19,627 bases of DNA from Capsulimonas sp. (GCA_025963815.1 JAOQAA010000360.1:1-19627); one strand, 5' to 3'. Counted from the stretch's first letter, positions 1 through 8,479 are shown. Program-made: numbers and translations. The notes: generated from the sequence alone by a model not told the origin.

Positions 1-160
1 CCATTATACCTCGCGTGGCTTTGTTTTAATTTTTAACTGTGGAGTATCAGGCAATAATCTCAGAGGATTGAGCTAACGGTAGTCAGTATCTCTGGAGCAT
101 AATATAAGCGTACTCAAGAGGCGCACAGGAGTGCGGTGAAGGAATAAGAAGGAGTTCGAT

Positions 161-913
161 ATGGCCACCATGGAAGCAAAGTCGGGAATTGAAGGCAAAG
201 TCGTCGTGATTACTGGGGCGAGCAGCGGCATTGGGGAGGCGACGGCGCGGGTGCTGGCGCAGCGCGGCGCGCATGTCGTGCTGGGAGCGCGGCGCACGGA
301 TCGACTGGAGACGCTCGCCGCCGAGATCCAGGCCGCTGGCGGCTCGGCCGCTTTTCGAGCATTGGATGTGACCAATCGTGATGAGATGGACGCATTCGTA
401 CAGTTCGCGATCGCCACATTCGGCCGTTTAGATGTTGTCGTGAATAATGCCGGCGTGATGCCGCTATCGGTGCTGGAAGCGCTGAAGGTGGATGAGTGGG
501 ACCGGATGGTCGATGTCAACATCAAGGGCGTGCTTTATGGGATCGCCGCCGGGTTGCCGGTAATGAAGGGGCAGGGCTTTGGACAGTTCATCAACGTCTC
601 ATCGATCGGCGGGCATCGCGTGTCTCCGACAGCGGCGGTGTACTGCGCGACGAAATACGCCGTCATCGCGATCTCGGAGGGTTTGCGCCAGGAGAATACG
701 GACATTCGGGTGACTGTGATCTCTCCGGGCGTCACAACTTCAGAGCTCGCCGACAGCATCACCGATCCAGAGGCGCAGGCGGGAATGAAGAGCTTTCGGA
801 GCATCGCGATCTCCGCGGAAGCAGTCGCCAAGTCGATTGCGTACGCGATTGACCAGCCAGAAGACGTGGATGTCAGCGAGATCATCATTCGCCCGACCGC
901 CAGTCCTTACTAA
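161..913 (+). CDS. SDR-family NAD(P)-dependent oxidoreductase
   Basis: A classical short-chain dehydrogenase/reductase of 250 residues, the normal family length. The Rossmann cofactor motif TGASSGIG is at residues 18-25, NNAG at 95-98, the structural Asn at 120, and the catalytic Ser148, Tyr161 and Lys165 (YxxxK) are all present, so it should be an active soluble enzyme reducing or oxidising a carbonyl/alcohol with NAD(P)H. An Arg pair at 44-45 after the second beta strand suggests NADP(H) preference, which is inference. The start is the ATG preceded by AAGGAG about 8 bases upstream; a second ATG three codons later is possible. The gene is followed by its own hairpin and stands apart from the cco genes downstream. 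Substrate cannot be read from the sequence. Confidence 0.93.
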   Translation: MATMEAKSGIEGKVVVITGASSGIGEATARVLAQRGAHVVLGARRTDRLETLAAEIQAAGGSAAFRALDVTNRDEMDAFVQFAIATFGRLDVVVNNAGVMPLSVLEALKVDEWDRMVDVNIKGVLYGIAAGLPVMKGQGFGQFINVSSIGGHRVSPTAAVYCATKYAVIAISEGLRQENTDIRVTVISPGVTTSELADSITDPEAQAGMKSFRSIAISAEAVAKSIAYAIDQPEDVDVSEIIIRPTASPY

Positions 914-921
914 CAGCGATC

Positions 922-953
922 TCAGCCTCTGAATATTCACATTCAGAGGCTGA
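922..953 (+). terminator. Hairpin after the SDR gene
   Basis: A perfect 13-bp inverted repeat with a 6-base loop begins nine bases after the SDR stop codon. Its position fits a transcription terminator, but no T-tract follows the right arm, so it may act as a 3'-end stabiliser or a Rho-assisted stop instead of a canonical intrinsic terminator. Confidence 0.6.
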
Positions 954-967
954 CGCGCTGCAAGAGT

Positions 968-985
968 TTGTGAAATAATGCGCAA
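968..985 (+). promoter_or_regulatory. Possible CRP/FNR-family site ahead of ccoG
   Basis: The sequence TTGTGA-AATAAT-GCGCAA has a perfect CRP-like left half, the 18-base TTG-to-CAA spacing of CRP sites and a degenerate right half (4/6 to TCACAA). Its centre (976.5) lies about 40.5 bases before the start site predicted from the TATAAT at 1005-1010, which is the class II activator position. No good -35 box is present, as expected for an activated promoter. FNR/FixK sites have shorter spacing (TTGAT-N4-ATCAA), so a CRP-type regulator fits better. Confidence 0.35.
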
Positions 986-1004
986 ACTTTGCTCTGGATT
1001 AAGG

Positions 1005-1010
1005 TATAAT
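1005..1010 (+). promoter_or_regulatory. -10 box of the ccoG promoter
   Basis: A perfect TATAAT 61 bases before the ccoG start. No hexamer near TTGACA is found 16-18 bases upstream and there is no TG extension, so the promoter probably depends on an activator. The predicted transcript begins near 1017 and carries a leader of about 55 nt. Confidence 0.5.
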
Positions 1011-1022
1011 TGAGTCATAGTT

Positions 1023-1044
1023 TGGGCGCGGAAGTTGGCGCCCA
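1023..1044 (+). other. Leader hairpin before ccoG
   Basis: TGGGCGC and GCGCCCA form a perfect 7-bp stem with an 8-base loop, followed at once by TTTTGTGTTTCTTTG. The hairpin lies in the predicted ccoG leader, 27 bases before the start codon. The T-rich stretch makes a weak terminator or attenuator possible; it could equally be a simple 5' stem-loop. Confidence 0.35.
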
Positions 1045-1071
1045 TTTTGTGTTTCTTTGTGGGTTTGAACA

Positions 1072-2349
1072 ATGGCGATCGACCTTACTGACAGAATTAT
1101 TCAGCCGGCTCCAGCGCCGAAAAAAGGGCGCTGGAATCCGTGGCGGCGCGTGGCGCAGATCTTATGCGGCGTGCTGCTGGTGGCGCTGCCGCTGACTAAC
1201 GGCATCCGCCTTGACGTGCGCCGCCATGAGTTCTACTTTGCCTGGCATCGCACGGCGGCCCAGGATCTGCTGATGCTGTTCTGGGTGTCGATGCTCGCCA
1301 CCTGGGCATTGGTGGCCGTGTCTGTTTTGTACGGGCGTCTCTGGTGCGGCTGGATCTGCCCGCAAACCATGGCGAGCGACTTTGCCGATTCGCTGAAAAA
1401 ACGTCTGGACAAAGCGTTTCGCACACGCCCTGGCCAGCCCCGCTTTGCGTGGTCGCGCGGCGTTTGGTCGCTGATTTTAGTGGCGATGTCCGTGGGCACG
1501 GGAATGGCCGTCGCCGCCTACTGGCTCGCGCCCGCAGAAGTCGGCCGTGCGGCCCTGCGTCCGTGGACCGACGTTCCCGCCGCGCTGACAGTCTATATCA
1601 TCGCCGCCGTGGTCGCTGCGGATATGCTTTGGGTGCGCCGCAAGTTCTGCTTCTCCGCCTGTCCGTATGGCCCGCTGATGGGGATCGTCGCGGATAAGAA
1701 CACCCTCGCCGTGCGTTATCTGAACGAGCGTGAGGACGACTGTATTAAGTGCGGCAAGTGCGTTGTCGATTGTCCGATGGGGATCGATATCAAGAATGGC
1801 GCCGGGCAGCTCGCATGTATCAATTGTGGTATTTGTGTCGATTCGTGCAATGATGTCCTGGGGAAGCGCGGCAAGGCGGGCCTGATCGAATATCGCTATG
1901 GCCTTGAGCCCGAGCGCGCCACCAGCAATCTGTCCTGGAAGCAGCGACTGGGCTTCTGGGACGCCACGCGGTTCTGGGTGCTGGCGACTCTGTTGGTCTT
2001 CGCCGGCTATGTCGGCCTCTCTCTATTCGGGCATGAGAAGATGACGGTGAACGCGATCGCCAACGGCGCGATCACGCAGGACGCCTCCGGAATCCACAAC
2101 GGCTATTTATTGACCGTGCAGAATGGAACTCCCGAGCCGCAAACGTACGCCCTATCCGTGGACGGCATGAACGCCCGCGCCGAGATTAATGGCGCACAAA
2201 CCTTTACCCTCGCCCCGCGCGAGCAGCGCGCCGCTCCGCTGGTGCTGACGGGGAACGCCGCTCCCGGGGAGCGCAAGGTCGTGACGCTCAATCTGGTCTC
2301 GGCCAAGGAACGGGCCAAAGTTCCGCTGGTGTTTTATCGGCCGCAGTAG
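1072..2349 (+). CDS. ccoG: Cytochrome c oxidase accessory protein CcoG (FixG/RdxA-like)
   Basis: A membrane iron-sulfur protein of the CcoG family, which acts in copper delivery and assembly of cbb3-type oxidase, with a proposed role as cupric reductase. Predicted helices lie near 27-47, 65-90, 130-152, 170-190 and 301-319. The family motif WCGWICP is at 91-97, FCFSACPY at 192-199, and two ferredoxin-type [4Fe-4S] motifs follow: C224-C227-C230-C234 and C249-C252-C255-C259. The C-terminal 100 residues form the immunoglobulin-like FixG domain. At 425 residues it is somewhat shorter than many homologues (about 470), mainly at the N-terminus. The start ATG has no strong ribosome-binding site. Together with the 71-aa gene and ccoI it forms a cco assembly cluster, split by an inverted-repeat element. 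Confidence 0.95.
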   Translation: MAIDLTDRIIQPAPAPKKGRWNPWRRVAQILCGVLLVALPLTNGIRLDVRRHEFYFAWHRTAAQDLLMLFWVSMLATWALVAVSVLYGRLWCGWICPQTMASDFADSLKKRLDKAFRTRPGQPRFAWSRGVWSLILVAMSVGTGMAVAAYWLAPAEVGRAALRPWTDVPAALTVYIIAAVVAADMLWVRRKFCFSACPYGPLMGIVADKNTLAVRYLNEREDDCIKCGKCVVDCPMGIDIKNGAGQLACINCGICVDSCNDVLGKRGKAGLIEYRYGLEPERATSNLSWKQRLGFWDATRFWVLATLLVFAGYVGLSLFGHEKMTVNAIANGAITQDASGIHNGYLLTVQNGTPEPQTYALSVDGMNARAEINGAQTFTLAPREQRAAPLVLTGNAAPGERKVVTLNLVSAKERAKVPLVFYRPQ

Positions 2350-2351
2350 GG

Positions 2352-2595
2352 CCTATGCCCCCGGCGCTAAAGCGCTTTCCCCTTTTCCCAGCAAGGCCCT
2401 TCGGGCGGGAAAAGGGGCGTTCGTAACTGCCGTCCAGGCGAGTGTTCCGAGTTGTGAGAACAGTTTTGGCATTGCCAATTCTTCGTGGGCAACGACAAAA
2501 CTCGCCTGGGTTGTAATTATCAGCACCCCTTTTCCCGGGCTTTAGCCCCTTGCTGAGAAAAAGGGGAAACGAGCCTAAGCGAGTGGGGGAATAGG
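2352..2595. repeat. 244-bp inverted-repeat element (MITE- or REPIN-like)
   Basis: Fills nearly the whole gap between ccoG and the next gene. The ends CCTATGCCCCC (2352-2362) and, on the other strand, CCTATTCCCCC (2595-2585) match at 10 of 11 positions. The reverse complement of 2500-2595 aligns along its whole length with 2352-2443, including AGCAAGG, GGGAAAAGGGG and CCAGGCGAGT blocks. A perfect 11-bp hairpin lies inside the left arm (2379-2389 with 2407-2417), and a similar imperfect one in the right arm. The centre (2444-2499) is about 56 bases and has no ORF. I see no clear target-site duplication and no transposase. It resembles a non-autonomous mobile element or a REP doublet. Confidence 0.75.
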
Positions 2596-2632
2596 TCTCG
2601 AAAGAGCTGGCCGCATTCAAGAAAGCAAAACC

Positions 2633-2848
2633 ATGGCTAAAAGCTGGAGCAATCGCAAAGTTACGAATTATGTTAGTCCTGTGGTGCGGGCGCGCAACCG
2701 GCCGTCCAGTAGCAGCATCTTTTTGGTGGCGCTCGTTGTGCTTTTCATCTTCTTCTTCGGCTTGATGCTCACCATTACCGCGCAGGTCACAATGCACCCG
2801 AAGACGCAATACAAAAACACCAACCCGCAGCCCGGAGACTCTCAGTAG
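2633..2848 (+). CDS. Small single-span membrane protein in the cco cluster
   Basis: A 71-residue protein with a basic N-terminus (residues 1-28), one very hydrophobic helix at about 29-50 and a short polar tail, probably facing outward. I do not recognise a family. It sits between ccoG and ccoI, where many cco operons have ccoH (fixH), but CcoH proteins are about twice as long with a larger periplasmic domain, and CcoS is normally shorter and follows ccoI. A reduced CcoH-like part or a lineage-specific assembly factor is possible; this is inference from position only. The stop is 14 bases before the ccoI start, so the two are probably co-transcribed. The ribosome-binding site is weak. Confidence 0.7.
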   Translation: MAKSWSNRKVTNYVSPVVRARNRPSSSSIFLVALVVLFIFFFGLMLTITAQVTMHPKTQYKNTNPQPGDSQ

Positions 2849-2862
2849 GCGTAATAAGACCC

Positions 2863-5367
2863 ATGGCGACTACACCCACGGCGGCGCCCCCCGTCGTTTG
2901 CGATCTTTGTGGACTGACCGCACATGCCCCGATCACGGAGACAGTCCAGGGCGGCGAGGCGCGCGTGTTCTGCTGCCGGGGCTGCCGACAGGTCTACCAG
3001 ATCCTGGTCGAGAGCGAACAGCTCGCGCCCGGCGCCGATCCGAGTGAATCTCCCCTGTATCAGCAGTGTCTCCAGATGGGACTGATCGCCCGTCCAGACG
3101 CTCCCGCTGAGCCTGCGCCTGCTTCTCCTGTCGACGATCCAATCAATCCTAATCCCTTTAATGAGCTGGAAGCGACACGCGAGGCGGCCTTTCAGGTCGG
3201 CGGCATGTGGTGTTCGTCCTGCGCGTGGCTGATCGAGAACGCCTTGAAACACGAAAAGGGCGTGATGGACTGCCAGGTCTACTTCGCCTCGGATGTCGTG
3301 CGCGTGACCTATAAGCCGGCGCGTATCGACCAGAATGATCTCGCGGCGCGTATCCGGCGATTGGGATATACAGCGGAGAACTATTCCGACAAAGGCTCCG
3401 AAAGCCAGACCGCCGCGACCAAGGCGCGGCGCGGCGATTTTGTACGCGCGGTGCTCGCGTTGGTCTTCGCGCTGAACGCCGGCATGTTCAGCATGGCGCT
3501 CTATCTGAACTACTGGCAGACGCTTGCCGCCGATGAAAAGATCATGCTGTCGCGCTGGGCGCTGGCGTTGTCCCTGCCGGTGATGTGGGCTGGCTGGCCC
3601 ATTTTCCAGCGCGCCGCTCAGGCGGCGCGGCGCGGCGCGGCGACCATGGAGACGCTCATCACCCTCGGTTCCTGGACCGCATTTCTCTTCAGTCTCTGGT
3701 CGATGGCGCATGGCAGCGTTCATGTGTACTTCGACACCTCGGACATGCTGATCGCGCTTGTCCTGATCGGCAAGCATATTGAATCGGGAGCGAAGGGCGA
3801 TGCGGCGGGGGCGGTCGCATTGCTCTATGGCCTGCTGCCGCGCAAGGCGACGGTGCTGACTGACGATGGACGCGAGACCCTGGTGGCGCTTGGCAAGCTT
3901 GGGGTGGGCGACCGCGTACTGGTCCGCCCTGGCGAGCGCGTGCCCGCCGACGGCCGCGTCGTCTCAGGAACCGCCCAGGTCGACGAGAGCTTGCTGACGG
4001 GTGAATCCCGGCCTGTGACGAAAAGCATCGGCGATGAGGTGATCGGCGCCACCGTCGCCACCGACGCCCCGCTCACCCTGGAAGTCACGCGCATTGGCGA
4101 CGGCGGAACTCTGGCGCAGATGATCGCACTGGTGGAAAGGGCGCTCGCCACGAAGTCACCCGCCGAACGTTGGGCGGACCGGATCTCCCGCGTCTTCATT
4201 CCCACGATCATCACCCTGGCTGTCGGAACAGGATTGTTTCTGGCGCTGACCCATCACTCGGCCGAGCAAGTTCTGGTCCGCGCGGTCTCGATCTTAGTGA
4301 TTGCGTGTCCCTGCGCGCTGGGCCTGGCGACGCCGCTAGCGATCACGACAGGCGTCGGCGCGGCGGCCAAGCGCGGGATTTTGATCGTCAACACCGAAGT
4401 GATGGAAGTGCTGCCGCGCGTCCGCCACATCATCCTGGACAAAACCGGCACCCTCACCGAAGGCGTCTTCGCCGTGCGCGGCTTTGAAACAACTGCGCTG
4501 GGACATCCTGATGACCTGCACGCGGTCGCCGCCCTGGAAAGAAACTCCGAGCATCCTCTGGGCCGCTCGCTGCTCGCCTACGCCGAAGGTCAGGAGCGCC
4601 CGGCGCAGGGAGAAGTCCTGGAATTCGAGCGCCATGAAGCCGCGGGTGTGACGGGATTGGTGGACAGCGTCCGCTGGTTCGTCGGCAACCGCGCGTTGGC
4701 GAAATCCGAGCAGGCGCCGCTGCCGCCGCACGTTCTGTCGCGTGCTGAAACCGAGGAGTCGATCGGAAGCACCGTCCTTTTTTACGGCGTCGCCGGATCT
4801 GTGCGCGGATACTTCATCCTCGGCGACGCGCCCCGGGCCGGCGCCCGCGAATCCATCGATCGATTACAGCAGATGGGCCTCACCCTGGAGCTGCTCTCCG
4901 GCGACGCCGGCGCGACGGTTCAAGCTGTGGCGCACTCCGTCGGCATCGAGCGCGCCACCGCCGAGATGCGTCCCGAAGCCAAAGTCGCCCACTTGAAGGC
5001 CGCCCAGGAAGCCGATGGCGCCACGGTGGTCGCCATGGTCGGCGACGGCGTCAACGACGCTCCCGCGCTCGCCCAGGCGAATGTCGGGATCGCCTTCGGC
5101 TCCGGGACCGAAATCGCCCAGCGCGCCGCCGATATCACCTTGCTCTCAGGCGATCTCACCCGCCTCGCCGACCTCTTCACCATCTCACGCAAGACCGCCG
5201 CCATCATCCGCCAAAACCTCTTCTGGGCCTGCCTCTACAACGCCGTCTGCATCCCCATTGCCATCGCCGGCTTCGCCCCCCCCGTCGTCGCCGCCGCCGC
5301 CATGCTCGTCAGCAGCCTCAGCGTCGTCTTCAACACCAAACGCCTGCGGCGCGGGCTGGAAAAATAA
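2863..5367 (+). CDS. ccoI: Copper-translocating P1B-type ATPase CcoI/FixI
   Basis: An 834-residue heavy-metal P-type ATPase of the CcoI type, which exports Cu(I) for cbb3 oxidase assembly. The N-terminal cysteine-rich domain typical of CcoI has C13/C16 and C37/C38/C41. An HMA domain with GMWCSSC (C117, C120) follows, then eight predicted membrane helices. Catalytic motifs are intact: TGES 379-382, CPC 482-484, the phosphorylated Asp526 in DKTG, HP 564-565 and GDGVND 727-732. The Cu(I) signature residues Tyr792-Asn793 and M814xxSS are present in the last helices. The 3' end is extremely rich in C-ending codons and contains an 8-C run (5276-5283). No ccoS follows: the next gene is convergent, 12 bases away. 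Confidence 0.95.
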   Translation: MATTPTAAPPVVCDLCGLTAHAPITETVQGGEARVFCCRGCRQVYQILVESEQLAPGADPSESPLYQQCLQMGLIARPDAPAEPAPASPVDDPINPNPFNELEATREAAFQVGGMWCSSCAWLIENALKHEKGVMDCQVYFASDVVRVTYKPARIDQNDLAARIRRLGYTAENYSDKGSESQTAATKARRGDFVRAVLALVFALNAGMFSMALYLNYWQTLAADEKIMLSRWALALSLPVMWAGWPIFQRAAQAARRGAATMETLITLGSWTAFLFSLWSMAHGSVHVYFDTSDMLIALVLIGKHIESGAKGDAAGAVALLYGLLPRKATVLTDDGRETLVALGKLGVGDRVLVRPGERVPADGRVVSGTAQVDESLLTGESRPVTKSIGDEVIGATVATDAPLTLEVTRIGDGGTLAQMIALVERALATKSPAERWADRISRVFIPTIITLAVGTGLFLALTHHSAEQVLVRAVSILVIACPCALGLATPLAITTGVGAAAKRGILIVNTEVMEVLPRVRHIILDKTGTLTEGVFAVRGFETTALGHPDDLHAVAALERNSEHPLGRSLLAYAEGQERPAQGEVLEFERHEAAGVTGLVDSVRWFVGNRALAKSEQAPLPPHVLSRAETEESIGSTVLFYGVAGSVRGYFILGDAPRAGARESIDRLQQMGLTLELLSGDAGATVQAVAHSVGIERATAEMRPEAKVAHLKAAQEADGATVVAMVGDGVNDAPALAQANVGIAFGSGTEIAQRAADITLLSGDLTRLADLFTISRKTAAIIRQNLFWACLYNAVCIPIAIAGFAPPVVAAAAMLVSSLSVVFNTKRLRRGLEK

Positions 5368-5379
5368 CGCGCCTTGCCA

Positions 5380-6072
5380 TCATCCCCATTTCGCTCGAAA
5401 CTGGGAAGAAGCATTTCGCATGATCGGCTTCCCATGTCCAAAGCATGCGATCTGAAAATCTAATTGCGCCAGTTTTTTCAGACTGCGTTTTCCTTCCTCC
5501 AGATCTTCATAGCCAATGGACAGTCCCAATCCCATCATATTGGCGCACGTGTCCACCGCGAAGAGTACGCCTCCGTGCTGGGGCCACAGGAGCGCGATCT
5601 GGCCCGCGCAGTGGCCGGGAACGTGAATGGCGGTCAGGCCGCCGGCGATCGGCAGCACGTCTCCGTCGCGCACTTCGTGTTCAATTGATGCAGGCTCCAC
5701 GGATTGCGCCGCTAGGGCAAGCGCGCGGATAGCGATGTGGCTGAACAGCCCCGGCGCGGGATACAGACGGCGGAAGCCCGTTCCTGCAATGGCGATGGGG
5801 GCGTCGAGGGGATGCATGTAGGCGTCCGCGCCGGTCGCCTTTTTGAGCGCGGCGAAGCTGCCGATGTGGTCGGGATGTGCGTGTGTCAAGATAATATGAC
5901 GAACGTCTTTGGGTTGCTTGCCCAATTCTTGGATCGCCTGCAAAATCTTCTCCGCGCTGCTCGGAAATCCGGCGTCAATGAGAACGCAGCCGTCGGAGGA
6001 GTCCAAGAAGAACGTATTGACGGGGCCGACGGCAAGAGAGTAAAGCCCGGCGGCTATCAGTGCTGCGTGCAT
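5380..6072 (-). CDS. Metallo-beta-lactamase-fold hydrolase
   Basis: A 230-residue MBL-fold enzyme. The zinc-binding motif H64-A-H66-P-D68-H69, then His154 in PGHCAGQ, Asp174 and His213 supply the full set of two-metal ligands. Glyoxalase II-like, lactonase-like and other MBL hydrolases share this layout, so the substrate stays open. No signal peptide is evident. The start ATG has AAGGA eight bases upstream. The gene converges on ccoI and diverges from the acyltransferase gene, with 131 bases between the two starts. A TATAAG on the minus strand near 6111-6116 may be its -10 box. Confidence 0.9.
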   Translation of the reverse strand: MHAALIAAGLYSLAVGPVNTFFLDSSDGCVLIDAGFPSSAEKILQAIQELGKQPKDVRHIILTHAHPDHIGSFAALKKATGADAYMHPLDAPIAIAGTGFRRLYPAPGLFSHIAIRALALAAQSVEPASIEHEVRDGDVLPIAGGLTAIHVPGHCAGQIALLWPQHGGVLFAVDTCANMMGLGLSIGYEDLEEGKRSLKKLAQLDFQIACFGHGKPIMRNASSQFRAKWG

Positions 6073-6154
6073 TTTGAGTATCCTTCGCGGTCGTTATCCT
6101 GATGTCTCGTCTTATACTCGTTTTACCTGGAGGCGGCGGGAATCGCGTCGAAGT

Positions 6155-6183
6155 TTGCGATTGCCAGCCAACTGAGATATAAT
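6155..6183 (+). promoter_or_regulatory. Promoter of the acyltransferase gene
   Basis: TTGCGA (6155-6160) and a perfect TATAAT (6178-6183) are separated by 17 bases. The predicted start near 6190 gives a leader of only about 14 bases before the TTG start codon. Confidence 0.6.
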
Positions 6184-6203
6184 CGGCAGGGAGACAAATT
6201 TCA

Positions 6204-7232
6204 TTGCAGACAGAGAACCGGGAAAGTCGCGTGGGGCAGTGGGCGGTTTTGGCGGGGCTGCGCTTCTTGCTGGCGACCATCGTGCTGGCGAGCCATGCGC
6301 GCCATATGGGGGCGGCGCTTGTCGTGTTTGGGCCGCTGCGTTTGATGGGCTATCAAGTCGCGATGATCGGGTTCTTTCTGATCAGCGGCTTTAGCATCGC
6401 CCATAGCGTGCGTCATCCCGAAGGGTTCTATCGGCGTCGTCTGGACCGGATTTATCCGGTCTATCTCGTGGGTTTGCTGCTTGCGTTGGTTCCCTTTATG
6501 GTTTGGGGACCGGTCGTGACGACGCACGCGGAGAAGATCGGCGCGCCGGGGAGCCTTTGGGATCTGCTGGGGAACGCCTTTTTTCTCCAGGGGATTACGG
6601 TTCGGCGCATCGAGACGAATGGACCGCTCTGGTCGCTGGCGGTCGAGGCGCTTTACTATCTGTTCGCGCCCCTCTTCGCCAAGCTGCGCGTTCGGCATCT
6701 GCTTGCTCTGGTCGGACTGTCCGCGCTGGCGTATGTCGGCCGCTCTCGCCTGGGCGCGGGGGACTGGGCGTACAATATGAACGGCCTCTCGGCGTTCTTA
6801 TTGCTCTGGTCGTGGCTGCTGGGCTTCCTGGCCTACAAGCATGGACGCGAGATCTGGATGCGCCTGCTTCTCGTAGCCGCCGCGCCGCTGCTGCTCCTCT
6901 ATGCGCCGCCGACGCCGATTCTGGCAATCCCCATTTATCTTCTGGTCGCCGCCGCTCTTCTCTGGCCGCCAAAGCTTGGCCTGCTGCGAGCTGGCGGTCA
7001 AAAGACGCTGCAATACTTAGGCGAACTCAGCTATCCCCTCTATGTCGTCCACTGGCCCATCTTAGTCCTGCTCTGCTCCGGCGGTCAGCACCACCCCGCG
7101 CTGATGGTCGTGGCTGGATGCTTCCTTGCCGCCGTTCTCGTGTATCATGGAATCGACGCGCCGATGCGGCGACGCCTGGCCGCGCGTCAGGCCCTGCGAA
7201 ACGAAGCGCAAAATTCGCCTGCCGCCGCTTGA
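6204..7232 (+). CDS. Acyltransferase 3 family membrane protein (OafA/YrhL-like)
   Basis: A 342-residue polytopic membrane protein of the acyltransferase-3 family, which O-acylates surface sugars and other exported substrates. Family hallmarks are the first helix with GLRFLLA followed by the SH pair, GFFLISGF in the second, the basic FYRRRLDRIYPVY segment, NGPLWSLAVE with its conserved Trp-Ser-Leu-x-Val-Glu, and LGELSYPLYVVHWP near the end. About ten helices are expected. The frame opens with TTG, because the next in-frame ATG (near 6307) would cut off the first conserved helix; GGGAG lies 12-16 bases upstream, overlapping the predicted transcript start. The ankyrin gene begins some 20 bases downstream on the same strand, so co-transcription is likely. 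The acyl group and acceptor cannot be told. Confidence 0.9.
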   Translation: MQTENRESRVGQWAVLAGLRFLLATIVLASHARHMGAALVVFGPLRLMGYQVAMIGFFLISGFSIAHSVRHPEGFYRRRLDRIYPVYLVGLLLALVPFMVWGPVVTTHAEKIGAPGSLWDLLGNAFFLQGITVRRIETNGPLWSLAVEALYYLFAPLFAKLRVRHLLALVGLSALAYVGRSRLGAGDWAYNMNGLSAFLLLWSWLLGFLAYKHGREIWMRLLLVAAAPLLLLYAPPTPILAIPIYLLVAAALLWPPKLGLLRAGGQKTLQYLGELSYPLYVVHWPILVLLCSGGQHHPALMVVAGCFLAAVLVYHGIDAPMRRRLAARQALRNEAQNSPAAA

Positions 7233-7254
7233 GAAAGCTCCTTCGTAATTGCCA

Positions 7255-8478
7255 ATGACTATGAATGAAACGCCCGAGTCACGCCGCCGCTATCGACTTC
7301 ACACACACCTTTGGTCGGCGGCAGTGTTTGGAGATGTGCAGGTTGCTCGCTACTGGCTGGCTCGTAACGCCGAAGTGAACAACCCCCGAAACCCGAATTG
7401 GCAGTCGCCTTTGCTCATTGCCGCCTCTCGCGGCGACATGGAGATGGCGGCGCTGTTCCGGGAGGCGGGAGCCACGGTTGGACCGCCCGAAGCGGCGTTC
7501 CTGGGAGAAACAGATGTTTTGCGTCAGTATTTAGACGCTGGAGTATCCGTCGAATACGCCGTTCATGGCTATGGTTCTCTGCTCGGTATCGCCGCGTCCG
7601 GCGGGAATCTGAAAACCGTTCAGATGCTTGTGGAGCGCGCGGCGAATGTCAGGCCCGTTGGAGGAACTGGCAGGCGTACTCCTCTGGCGATGGCTGCGAG
7701 AAAAGGACATCGGGAAGTTGCTTCCTATCTGGCGCAAATGACGCCGCCCGTCGGCTTGCTGGAAGCGATTATGCTTGGGGATATGAACAAAGTGACGATG
7801 TTTCTCGCGGCGGGCGCCGATCCGAATATGCCGATCGATAATCTTTTGCCGCTGAGCGCCGCCGCGATGACAGGACAAGCCGTCGTGGCGCGTCTTTTGC
7901 TGGATCGTGGGGCCAATGTTTTTGGCTCTATCCAAAAGAAGGTCGACGATATCCCGCCAATGCGAGTGTCCGCCGCCGAGAGGGAGGCGACGCGAGTCGG
8001 CTGGACAGAGATTGTTCTTTTGCTGCAGGAGTACGGACTGCCGGCGAATAATCCGGATCTGGACGGTTTATTCGCGGCTGACGCCGATATTGATAAACAG
8101 GATTCAAAGGGCCGCTCGGCGCTCATGCGTGCGATCTGGGGCGGAAGAATGGACAAGGTGCAGCATCTGCTGGAGCGTGGCGCGAACCCACGCCTGATCG
8201 ATGATCAGGGCATGACGGGCTTGAATTTGATCCATGGCTGGACATGGCGATACGGGTTTGAGATTCAATCGCTTCTGCTTAGCCTTGACTTGGATGTGAA
8301 CACGCAGGACAACGAAGGGGTGACGCCGCTGATGCGCGCCGCAGGCGGCGATTACGGAGAGCTCGTACAGCTGTATTTAGATCATGGCGCCACCCGAACA
8401 TTGCGCGATGCGAAGGGCCAATCAGCCGTGGATTACGCGCACAATAAGCCGGATATTGTGACGATGCTGTCGGCGTGA
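7255..8478 (+). CDS. Ankyrin-repeat protein
   Basis: A protein of about 407 residues made almost wholly of ankyrin repeats in two blocks, one over the first 220 residues and one over the last 140. Typical repeat phrases are TPLAMAARKGHREV, AAGADPN, LLLDRGANV and TPLMRAAGGDYGELV. The linker of some 50 residues between blocks is less regular. No signal peptide or membrane segment is seen, so it is probably a cytoplasmic protein-binding scaffold. Start choice is uncertain: TTG 7249, ATG 7255 and ATG 7261 are all in frame and none has a strong ribosome-binding site; I chose the first ATG. It follows the acyltransferase gene closely and its stop is one base short of the convergent next gene. Confidence 0.9.
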   Translation: MTMNETPESRRRYRLHTHLWSAAVFGDVQVARYWLARNAEVNNPRNPNWQSPLLIAASRGDMEMAALFREAGATVGPPEAAFLGETDVLRQYLDAGVSVEYAVHGYGSLLGIAASGGNLKTVQMLVERAANVRPVGGTGRRTPLAMAARKGHREVASYLAQMTPPVGLLEAIMLGDMNKVTMFLAAGADPNMPIDNLLPLSAAAMTGQAVVARLLLDRGANVFGSIQKKVDDIPPMRVSAAEREATRVGWTEIVLLLQEYGLPANNPDLDGLFAADADIDKQDSKGRSALMRAIWGGRMDKVQHLLERGANPRLIDDQGMTGLNLIHGWTWRYGFEIQSLLLSLDLDVNTQDNEGVTPLMRAAGGDYGELVQLYLDHGATRTLRDAKGQSAVDYAHNKPDIVTMLSA

Positions 8479-8479
8479 G

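Noticed and set aside
1..160. Promoter for the SDR gene
   Set aside because: Several A/T-rich hexamers (CATAAT 98-103, TATAAG 103-108) are present, but no -35 at proper spacing could be found, so no feature is claimed. The first 160 bases hold no gene that I can see.
164..173. GCCACCATGG, a perfect eukaryotic Kozak sequence, over the second ATG of the SDR gene
   Set aside because: The surrounding gene and ribosome-binding site are bacterial; the match is coincidence and no vector sequence is seen around it.
2379..2417. The 11-bp hairpin after ccoG as a plain terminator
   Set aside because: It lacks a T-tract and forms part of a much larger inverted repeat with a matching hairpin 150 bases on; the larger element explains it better.
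2842..3777. 311-codon minus-strand open frame within ccoI
   Set aside because: Shadow of the G+C-rich ccoI gene, with Arg/His-rich composition and no recognisable domain.
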